A DNA stretch of 42,547 bases from Chryseobacterium gleum. GTDB lineage: Bacteria > Bacteroidota > Bacteroidia > UBA10329. Made by a program: the position numbers and the translations under genes. The stretch lies in NCBI GenBank assembly GCA_945903645.1, contig CAMDOM010000026.1, positions 1 through 42,547 of the forward strand, read 5' to 3'. Below the pieces are notes generated by a model. The model did no database searches and was not told where the DNA came from. It worked only from the letters and a program-made list of their open reading frames with translations. This document shows, piece after piece, positions 9,061 through 15,136 of the stretch (its first letter is position 1; each line of letters opens with the position of its first letter).

Positions 9061-9840
9061 ATGACTGACTTAGAAGTTTATTTCCGGAAAAATGACAAAC
9101 GCCTTATTCATAAATGGGCGCACTATTTCGACATCTACGACCGGCATTTTGCCCGATTTAGAGACAGAGAAATTACCATTCTAGAAATTGGCGTTTCGCA
9201 AGGAGGTAGCCTGCAAATGTGGAAGGATTATTTTGGTCCTAAAGCTAAAATCTATGGCATTGATGTGAATCCACAGTGCAAGCAATTGGAAGAGGACAAC
9301 ATTAAAATCTTTATTGGCTCACAATCGGACCGTGCTTTTTTGCAAGAAGTGAAGCGTTCCATACCGATGGTCGATATTCTTATTGACGATGGAGGCCATA
9401 CCATGCGGCAGCAAATTGTGAGCTACGAAGAGCTGTTTGACCACGTAAAAGACCAAGGCGTTTACCTCTGCGAAGACCTCCACACTTCCTATTGGATTGA
9501 ATATGGAGGCGGTCACAAACGCCAAGGCACATTCATAGAATACAGTAAGAATTTTATAGACCAGCTCAACGCTCATCACTCAGATCAAATGGGTTTTGGC
9601 CCATCTAGTTTCACTCAGAGTGTGGATTCTATTCACTTTTACGATAGTATTTTGGTGGTTGAAAAGAAGAAGCGCGTTAAGCCTTACCACGAAAAAACTG
9701 GTGACCTCAGTTTCGATAAAATCACTACTCAAGAGATGAGTATGCCACGAAAAGTGTTGCGCAAGTCCGCTCATATTTTATTTAAGCCAGTAAATATTGT
9801 GTTACGATTTTTTAGACTTCCTAGCGTGTATTGGAGGTAG
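9061..9840 (+). CDS. Class I SAM-dependent methyltransferase (MycE/CmcI-like)
   Basis: This 259-residue protein has a Rossmann methyltransferase core. Motif I is LEIGVSQGGSLQMW (residues 41-54), followed by an acidic residue in GIDVNP (Asp68), DILIDDGGHTMRQQ (105-118) and YLCEDLHTSYWIEYGGG (135-151). The IDDGGH and EDLHTSYW pair is characteristic of the metal-dependent sugar O-methyltransferase group related to mycinamicin MycE and to CmcI. The likely substrate is a glycan or a small hydroxylated molecule; this is inferred from the family. The last 30 residues are basic and hydrophobic. It has no operon partner; a 7-3-7 inverted repeat (AAGCAAT-cat-ATTGCTT, 9005-9021) lies upstream and could be an operator. 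Confidence 0.85.
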   Translation: MTDLEVYFRKNDKRLIHKWAHYFDIYDRHFARFRDREITILEIGVSQGGSLQMWKDYFGPKAKIYGIDVNPQCKQLEEDNIKIFIGSQSDRAFLQEVKRSIPMVDILIDDGGHTMRQQIVSYEELFDHVKDQGVYLCEDLHTSYWIEYGGGHKRQGTFIEYSKNFIDQLNAHHSDQMGFGPSSFTQSVDSIHFYDSILVVEKKKRVKPYHEKTGDLSFDKITTQEMSMPRKVLRKSAHILFKPVNIVLRFFRLPSVYWR

Positions 9841-9907
9841 ATGTTTTGTGCAAAATAGGTTAGTGCCCACTTAATTCTTGGTACTGGTTAGCAATACAAG
9901 GAAGTCT

Positions 9908-9915
9908 TATATTTG
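9908..9915 (+). promoter_or_regulatory. -7 promoter element TATATTTG for the monoacylglycerol-lipase-like gene
   Basis: A perfect TAnnTTTG match lies 20 nt before the ATG at 9936, giving a 5' leader of about 15 nt. The -33 region near 9885 (GGTTAG) matches TTG poorly. Confidence 0.5.
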
Positions 9916-9935
9916 AACAGAAACATTTCGAACCC

Positions 9936-10763
9936 ATGAGCCACACTACTTTTCAATGGACTACTTCTGATGGTCTTACCCTATTTGCGCAAGCTTGGGC
10001 GGTGTCTGAACCCAAAGCCGTGGTAGGCATTATACACGGCATGGGCGAGCATAGCGGAAGATATGTGCATGTGGCGCAAGCCTTAAATGCTGCAAATATT
10101 AGCGTTGTGGCTTACGATCATCGTGGGCATGGCCTTAGTGAGGGCCAAAAAGGTCATACACCAAACTATGGGTTTTTGCTTGATGGAGTAGATCAACTAA
10201 TGGCCGAAATGAATCGCGTAGCTCCCAATGCGCCCAAGTTTCTGTTTGGACACAGCATGGGCGGAAATGTGGTGCTTAATTACGCTTTGCAACGCCATCC
10301 GAAAGTGAACGGCATAATAGCTTCTGGCCCGTACTTGCGTTTGGCTTTTGCGCCACCAGCAATTCAAGTGGCGTTGGCTAAATTGGTTAATGGCATTTTG
10401 CCTGCTCTCGGACAGCCTACCAATTTGGATGCATCGGGCATAAGTCGCGATAAAGCTGTGGTAGATAAATATCTGAAAGACCGGTTGGTTCACAGTCGCA
10501 TTACGCCCCGCTTTTTTGTGGAAATGGAGCGCCAAGCCAAATGGGCTTTGGACAATGCAAGCAAAATGAAATTGCCTTTGCTCCTCTATCACGGTTCGGC
10601 CGATAAGCTTACCTCACACGATGCTTCTAAAGAATTTGCATCCAATGCGCATGGCGATGTGACATGGAAATCGTGGGAAGGATTTTATCACGAATGCCAC
10701 AACGAACCTGAGCAGCAACAGGTGTTTTCGTTAATTATCGATTGGATTAACGCCCATCTTTAA
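9936..10763 (+). CDS. Alpha/beta hydrolase, monoacylglycerol lipase/lysophospholipase-like
   Basis: The 275-residue protein has the order of a Hydrolase_4 (serine aminopeptidase S33-like, monoacylglycerol lipase) enzyme. The oxyanion-hole motif is IIHGMGEHSGRY (residues 32-43), followed by DHRGHGLSEG. The nucleophile elbow GHSMGG places Ser107. The acid is Asp223 (YHGSADKLTS), and the base His252 lies in FYHECHNE, typical of the MGL/PldB group. It probably hydrolyses monoacylglycerols or lysophospholipids in the cytoplasm; there is no signal peptide. It is convergent with the coiled-coil protein gene, the two stops being 17 bp apart across a UUCG-loop hairpin. Confidence 0.9.
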   Translation: MSHTTFQWTTSDGLTLFAQAWAVSEPKAVVGIIHGMGEHSGRYVHVAQALNAANISVVAYDHRGHGLSEGQKGHTPNYGFLLDGVDQLMAEMNRVAPNAPKFLFGHSMGGNVVLNYALQRHPKVNGIIASGPYLRLAFAPPAIQVALAKLVNGILPALGQPTNLDASGISRDKAVVDKYLKDRLVHSRITPRFFVEMERQAKWALDNASKMKLPLLLYHGSADKLTSHDASKEFASNAHGDVTWKSWEGFYHECHNEPEQQQVFSLIIDWINAHL

Positions 10764-10769
10764 TAGGTA

Positions 10770-10785
10770 AGTAGGTTCGCCTACT
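10770..10785. terminator. Hairpin with TTCG loop between convergent genes
   Basis: AGTAGG-TTCG-CCTACT is a perfect 6-bp stem with an extra-stable UUCG loop on the plus strand (CGAA on the minus). It begins 7 nt after the hydrolase stop and overlaps the stop of the minus-strand gene. There is no T-tract, so a role as a bidirectional 3'-end structure is a guess. Confidence 0.4.
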
Positions 10786-12865
10786 GTCCTCCTTCAATAA
10801 GGATATTCTCTGGGTTTACCTCGGTGCGTACGTTTTCCATTTCGGTGCGATATAACCCTTCAGAGATGATTGCTGTGCCTTTATAATAGAATGTTTCGCC
10901 CCAACTGTGCGTAATTCGTGAGTAGGTAGTTTTCATTCCGTAGATGTCGGCAGTGGTGGTTACCGTGGTTTTGCTTGGCTCCACCACTGCAGTTTCTTTT
11001 ATCGAATTAACCTTACGCTGTTCGCGCACCCGGGCTATTTCGGCTTGTTTGGCCGCTTCCTCTTCTTCTTTCTTCACGCGAATCACTTCGGCAGCGGCTC
11101 TTTCTTCTTCTTCTTTCATCCGAAGTCGCTCCACGCGCTCTGCTTCTTTGGCGGCAACTACCGAATCTGCACGGGCTTGCTCGGCCGCAGCAATAGCCGC
11201 AACCGCTTGTGCTGTACTATCAAGCACTGCTTTTTTGCGCGCTTCAATAGCTAATCGACTGGCCTCTTCCGCTTGACGTTCTGCTTCTTTCACAGCCGCA
11301 ATCGAATCTGTTTGGGATTGTTTCTTTTGACGAACCAATTCGGCAGCTAGTTCAGCAGCTTTCCGTTCGGCCTCCTTCTCCACAAGCAACGAATCGGCAA
11401 CAGTTTGCTTACGCTGCTGTTCTAATTCCTTTGCAATTTCTAATGCTTTACGTTCGGCTTCTTTTACTTCTGCTATTGAATCGTTTTCTGCTTCTTTCTT
11501 TTGACGTACCAGTTCTGAGGCAAGCTCTGCGGCTTTCCTTTCGGCTTCTTTCACCACCAATAGAGAATCGGCCACCGCTTTTTTGCGTTGCGCCTCCACC
11601 GCTTTGGCTTGTTCGGCTGCATTCAATTGTGCATTTTTTATAGCCAAAAGAGAATCGGCCATCGCTTTTTGCCGCTGTGTTTCCAATTCCTTAGCCAGTA
11701 AAACGACTTGTTTTTCAGCTTCTTTCACCGCCAACAAGGAATCGGCAACAGCTTTTTTACGTTGGGCTTCCAGGGCTTTGGCAAGCTCAGCGCCTTTAAG
11801 CTGTTCGTTCTTTAATACTTGCAATGAATCGGCCACGGCTTTCTTCCGCTTTGCTTCTAGCTCTTTGGCTAACACTGCCCCTTTTAACTGTTCGTTTTTT
11901 AATGCCAGTAAAGAGTCTGCGTCCAATTTTTTACGTTGCGCCTCCAATTCTTTGGCGAGTAATGCTGCTTGTTTAGTGGCCTCTTTTGCCGCTAGTGAGG
12001 AATCTTGTTTGGCCCTTAGCGCAGCTGCAAAGGCATCTTTTTGAGCCAGTTCGGCCCGAGTAACAGAATCGGTTGAAGCCAGTTTTATGGCATCCAATCG
12101 CTTTTTGTCGCGCACGGCAGCCGTCAACGAATCGAGTTTAGCTTTTTCGAGCGCTTCCTTATTATCCCGTTCCCGAGCCATTTTTTCTTTCATTTTGGCC
12201 AAATGAGCTTGCACTTTTGCCAATGAATCGGCTTTGGCTTGTTCGCGCCATGCAGCCATCTCAGTTTGGCGAATCGCGTAATTTGCAATAGAATCTGCCA
12301 CAAACTGCTTGCGAGCGTTGGCAATAGAATCGAGCTTAGCTTGCGCCCTGCCTGCCAATTCGGCTTGTGCTTGCTCTTCTTTTCTGCGTTTTGCAGCTTC
12401 TGCGGCTGCAGCTATATCTTCTTTCACTCGCGTTAAGTCGCGCGATACGGCTACAAACCCCGCAGAACCTTCATTAAACATTACTCCACCAGCGCTCTCT
12501 TCCCGCACATCTTTGCCTTTGGCGTCCTTGCGCATGGGTTGCAAATCGAGTACAACATCTTGCTCAAATGCGCCCTCCTTGCCTTTCGGAATCTCGGTAA
12601 GAATAGTCATAGACCGTGTAGCGAACCCAGGTTCGGTTACGCTCACGATGTACTCTTGATTCAAATCGAGCGCGGTGCGAAACTTGCCCACATTATTGGC
12701 ATAGGCGTATTGCAAACCTCCTGAAGCCTTAAAGATTTTCACTTCAGCTTCTCCCAACGGGGCGCCCTGCTTGGTCACCAATCCATTTATGGTCAACTTT
12801 CCCTTCTGCCCAAAGGCGGAAAAGCTGAAGAAAACCAATATGAAAAGGAAGATACGAGAGGTCAC
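10781..12865 (-). CDS. Secreted coiled-coil repeat protein with carboxypeptidase-regulatory-like domain
   Basis: The 694-residue protein has a signal peptide (residues 1-19, ending SAFG). Residues 22-110 read as a CarboxypepD_reg-like beta domain (LTINGLVTKQGAPLGEAEVKIF, with GKFRTALDLNQEYIVSVTEPGF). Residues about 140-630 are almost pure charged helix, including eight tandem 29-residue units. The C-terminal 60 residues are a compact, Thr/Tyr-rich segment (THSWGETFYYKGTAIISEG). It probably forms a long periplasmic or surface rod with a globular foot at each end; no enzyme motif is visible. The start is supported by the signal peptide and an upstream promoter. No operon partner is seen. I know similar ADSL-type helices from other Bacteroidota proteins but no defined function. 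Confidence 0.85.
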   Translation of the reverse strand: MTSRIFLFILVFFSFSAFGQKGKLTINGLVTKQGAPLGEAEVKIFKASGGLQYAYANNVGKFRTALDLNQEYIVSVTEPGFATRSMTILTEIPKGKEGAFEQDVVLDLQPMRKDAKGKDVREESAGGVMFNEGSAGFVAVSRDLTRVKEDIAAAAEAAKRRKEEQAQAELAGRAQAKLDSIANARKQFVADSIANYAIRQTEMAAWREQAKADSLAKVQAHLAKMKEKMARERDNKEALEKAKLDSLTAAVRDKKRLDAIKLASTDSVTRAELAQKDAFAAALRAKQDSSLAAKEATKQAALLAKELEAQRKKLDADSLLALKNEQLKGAVLAKELEAKRKKAVADSLQVLKNEQLKGAELAKALEAQRKKAVADSLLAVKEAEKQVVLLAKELETQRQKAMADSLLAIKNAQLNAAEQAKAVEAQRKKAVADSLLVVKEAERKAAELASELVRQKKEAENDSIAEVKEAERKALEIAKELEQQRKQTVADSLLVEKEAERKAAELAAELVRQKKQSQTDSIAAVKEAERQAEEASRLAIEARKKAVLDSTAQAVAAIAAAEQARADSVVAAKEAERVERLRMKEEEERAAAEVIRVKKEEEEAAKQAEIARVREQRKVNSIKETAVVEPSKTTVTTTADIYGMKTTYSRITHSWGETFYYKGTAIISEGLYRTEMENVRTEVNPENILIEGGQ
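11264..11959 (-). repeat. Eight tandem 87-bp (29-residue) coiled-coil units
   Basis: Residues 303-534 consist of eight units of exactly 29 residues, on the pattern LAKELEAQRKKAVADSLLxxK followed by about eight residues such as NEQLKGAE or EAERKAAE. Asp-Ser at unit positions 15-16 is invariant, and a degenerate ninth unit precedes the array (AQKDAFAAALRAKQDSSLAA). Twenty-nine equals 7+11+11, i.e. about 3.6 residues per turn over 8 turns, suggesting a nearly straight coiled coil rather than a classical heptad rope. Confidence 0.9.
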
Positions 12866-12935
12866 TAGTCGAGTTCGATGTATGAAAGCTAACTTTTAAG
12901 GAAGGGCTATCGTTCCCAAATTTTTTGGAAGACGT

Positions 12936-12943
12936 CAAAAGTA
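12936..12943 (-). promoter_or_regulatory. -7 promoter element TACTTTTG for the coiled-coil protein gene
   Basis: A perfect TAnnTTTG match on the minus strand, about 70 nt before the start codon at 12865. A TTC lies near the expected -33 distance. Leader length would be about 65 nt. Confidence 0.45.
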
Positions 12944-13128
12944 CAAAATCGAGTTTAGCGCGCGAATAGTTCCATTTGGTTGTCACCTACCTATCCTCTT
13001 TCCACCGTCAAAAAACAGCATTTCGTCTAAAAGGAGAAACCCAAATCGTAGAAAAAGGTAATACTCCTCACCCCTTAAAATTAAAATCAGAGAAGTAGAC
13101 TGATACAGCATCTGAAAAATTACCAGCT

Positions 13129-13470
13129 ATGAAAACAGACCTACCTGCAACCAAAATGCTTATTCGGGTAAACTATGAGGTTGTTTCCGTAAATTTTGAA
13201 GACATCATTTTCATTAAGGCTTTGGCGGATTATGTTATCGTAAAAACCATTTCGGGTAAATACATTACGCTTGCTGCTATGAAGGATATTCAGGACAATT
13301 TGCCGCATCAGACCTTTGCCCGTTCGCACCGTTCATATATCGTCAATTTGGATAAAGTAAGTTTTGTACGCGGATCCAGTATTGAGTTTATTCATGAGGA
13401 TTATCGCTTTAGCATTCCAATTGGAAGAGCGTTTAAACAAGACTTCAATCTCTCACTGCAAGCTGCTTAG
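13129..13470 (+). CDS. Stand-alone LytTR DNA-binding protein
   Basis: Nearly all of this 113-residue protein is one LytTR domain (residues about 10-108): VNFEDIIFIKALADYVIVKT, then a central DIQDNLP, the signature FARSHRSYIVNLDKV, and FSIPIGRAF. It binds DNA as in AgrA/LytR-type response regulators, but it has no receiver domain and so cannot be phosphorylated in the usual way. Its control and targets are unknown; it may work with a separate kinase or anti-activator. It stands alone, divergent from the coiled-coil gene (263 bp between starts), which makes that gene one candidate target. A clear terminator follows. Confidence 0.92.
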   Translation: MKTDLPATKMLIRVNYEVVSVNFEDIIFIKALADYVIVKTISGKYITLAAMKDIQDNLPHQTFARSHRSYIVNLDKVSFVRGSSIEFIHEDYRFSIPIGRAFKQDFNLSLQAA

Positions 13471-13496
13471 GAAGAATTTGGTTTGGTGTGCTTTAG

Positions 13497-13531
13497 GCCG
13501 TCTTGACCACCTTGGTTAGGCGGCTTTTTTT
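13497..13531 (+). terminator. Terminator after the LytTR gene
   Basis: GCCG (13497-13500) and CGGC (13521-13524) close an imperfect stem that continues through GACCA/TGGTT and is followed by seven T. The T-run reaches the stop codon of the convergent gene. Confidence 0.7.
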
Positions 13532-14918
13532 ATGCCAGCAATTCGTCCATTTTTCCCTCAAGCCACGATAAATCAGCCACGTTTGGAGTAGAGGCTACCT
13601 TTTTGCGCAGAGCGCGAATGCGGTTTCGGTCTGTGTGGCAACGCGCTAGCGATACCGAAAACCGAATAAGGTTTTGATACACTTTTCGCTGACGATCGGA
13701 AATGGTGCGATTGCGCAATAGGAAAGTGCGAAAGGCCGATGCATGGTAGAATAGCGCATCTAAATCGTCCATTTCGAAGTAGGTTTTGAGCAGGATAGAC
13801 CTCGCATCGAGGCGGTAAAACACATCGTCCAAATCCACAAGTTGCAATTGGGTAAGTGTTTGACTGTAGTGTTTGGCGTGAAAATGAAGATTGGCCATGT
13901 TGAACGCAACAGCATTGGCGCGATGCAATTGGGCCAAATTGCTGCTGTAGTCACGAATAAATCCGTCAACAAAATCATTCTCACGCAAGCGTAATCCGAT
14001 AGTGACGATGTTCTTAAAATCCCATTGCGAAATGATGCCTTCGGTGAGCAATGCATTTTGGAGCAAAGCATTCCGATAGCTTTCAAGCAATTCGCGCTGA
14101 AATTCCAATTGACCCGCGTTTATTCTACGGATGCAATAATTGAGAATGTGTTGATACAAATCGTGACGCTCGGATTGAGGCAGGTGCTGTGCATGGGTAG
14201 CCGCACCAATTTCCAATCTCCGAAAGGCTTGGGTGTCTTCTGGGTGCTGCAATGTTCGAATCACATCGCGGTAAATAATAATGTATGGCGTATCGGCAAA
14301 CTGGCCAGCATCTACTTGTTGCATCAATAAATCGAGAAATGGGTCTTCGGCCGTGGTGTTCAAAATGAAGTGAATGTTCAACTTCTCGGCACTCATTTGC
14401 AGTTTTTGGGCCACGAAAAAGCGGTCTAATGCCGCAGAACTCCCTTCGAAATGAGCGGTGCTACGTTGCCCTTGGCGCAATTCCCATAGGGCTTTCATGC
14501 TGAGTACATCGTAGCGAAGTTTGAGTGCTTCTGGTGCAACGTCATTAGAAGTGTCTAGTTGATGAAGTGCCAAATTCAACGTTCGCCCAAATGCCTTAGT
14601 GCAATTTCGGGCTAGCAGTTCTTCCAACAAAAGGGTTTGATTGGAGGTTACGTCATTCGCCATACGCTTAAAGGCGAGAAATTCATATAGCAAACCATTG
14701 ATGTCTGTTAAAAGGTATCGAATTGTTTTGTCGTTGTAGTTCTGATTTCCAAACACTGCTTTGAACAGCTCTTGTTTCGAGGTTTTTCCCAGCAGGATAA
14801 GCGCTTCAATCGCTTTCCCCACTTCTTTCCGCATTCCTGGAACACGAAACGTAATGAATCGCTTGAATTCCTCTAGCTCAGCATTATTCAACGATTCAAG
14901 TACTTCTTCCGTAAGCAT
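13530..14918 (-). CDS. Helical protein of unknown function
   Basis: The 462-residue cytoplasmic protein has no signal peptide or membrane segment. It appears to be all-alpha throughout. The N-terminal 100 residues (LNNAELEEFKRFI, KTSKQELFKAVF, IRYLLTDINGLLYEFL) look like a small helical domain. Residues 110-460 read as irregular antiparallel helix pairs of the TPR/solenoid kind, for example AVAFNMANLHFHAKHYSQTL and DARSILLKTYFEMDDLDALF. I recall related hypothetical proteins in other Bacteroidota but no function. Its own promoter is well defined, and the intergenic DNA carries a repeated 16-mer. A scaffolding or interaction role is a guess from the fold type. Confidence 0.8.
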   Translation of the reverse strand: MLTEEVLESLNNAELEEFKRFITFRVPGMRKEVGKAIEALILLGKTSKQELFKAVFGNQNYNDKTIRYLLTDINGLLYEFLAFKRMANDVTSNQTLLLEELLARNCTKAFGRTLNLALHQLDTSNDVAPEALKLRYDVLSMKALWELRQGQRSTAHFEGSSAALDRFFVAQKLQMSAEKLNIHFILNTTAEDPFLDLLMQQVDAGQFADTPYIIIYRDVIRTLQHPEDTQAFRRLEIGAATHAQHLPQSERHDLYQHILNYCIRRINAGQLEFQRELLESYRNALLQNALLTEGIISQWDFKNIVTIGLRLRENDFVDGFIRDYSSNLAQLHRANAVAFNMANLHFHAKHYSQTLTQLQLVDLDDVFYRLDARSILLKTYFEMDDLDALFYHASAFRTFLLRNRTISDRQRKVYQNLIRFSVSLARCHTDRNRIRALRKKVASTPNVADLSWLEGKMDELLA

Positions 14919-14926
14919 GAAAAAAA

Positions 14927-14968
14927 TTTAGTCCGACAAATTTAGTTTTAGTCACACAAATTATCCAA
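14927..14968 (-). promoter_or_regulatory. Promoter with repeated 16-mer upstream of the helical-protein gene
   Basis: Minus-strand TAAATTTG at 14937-14944 is a perfect -7 element, with TTG at 14966-14968 spaced 21 nt upstream, giving a leader of about 12 nt. Two copies of TTTAGTnnnACAAATT (14927-14942 and 14947-14962, plus-strand reading) lie 20 bp apart and cover the -7 element. The core TCCGACAAATT recurs at 15053-15063 on the other side of the same divergent spacer. Confidence 0.6.
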
Positions 14969-15099
14969 GGGTTAAACCATTATATTGTAATTTATTCCCA
15001 TATATTATTCAATTTTTAATTCTTAATCTTTAATTTTTAATTAGAAATATCCTCCGACAAATTAATTATTTTGTATTTTTTTATTGAATAAGGGCAGCC

Positions 15100-15107
15100 C
15101 ACCTTTG
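15100..15107 (+). promoter_or_regulatory. Possible -7 element CACCTTTG upstream of the T9SS repeat protein
   Basis: CACCTTTG differs from TAnnTTTG at one base and lies 29 nt before the ATG at 15137. No good -33 TTG is at the right distance. The 160 bp before it are very AT-rich with repeated TTTTTAAT runs. Confidence 0.3.
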
Positions 15108-15136
15108 TAGCGTGAAATCGTCTAAAGACCAAAGCC

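Noticed and set aside
10944-12659. Long plus-strand ORFs antisense to the coiled-coil repeats
   Set aside because: They mirror the Ala/Glu/Lys codon bias of the repeat protein (Ser/Phe/Leu-rich reverse complements) and have no domain or promoter.
12744-12986. 80-codon minus-strand ORF overlapping the start of the coiled-coil gene
   Set aside because: It overlaps the signal peptide and promoter of a well-supported gene in another frame and shows no domain.
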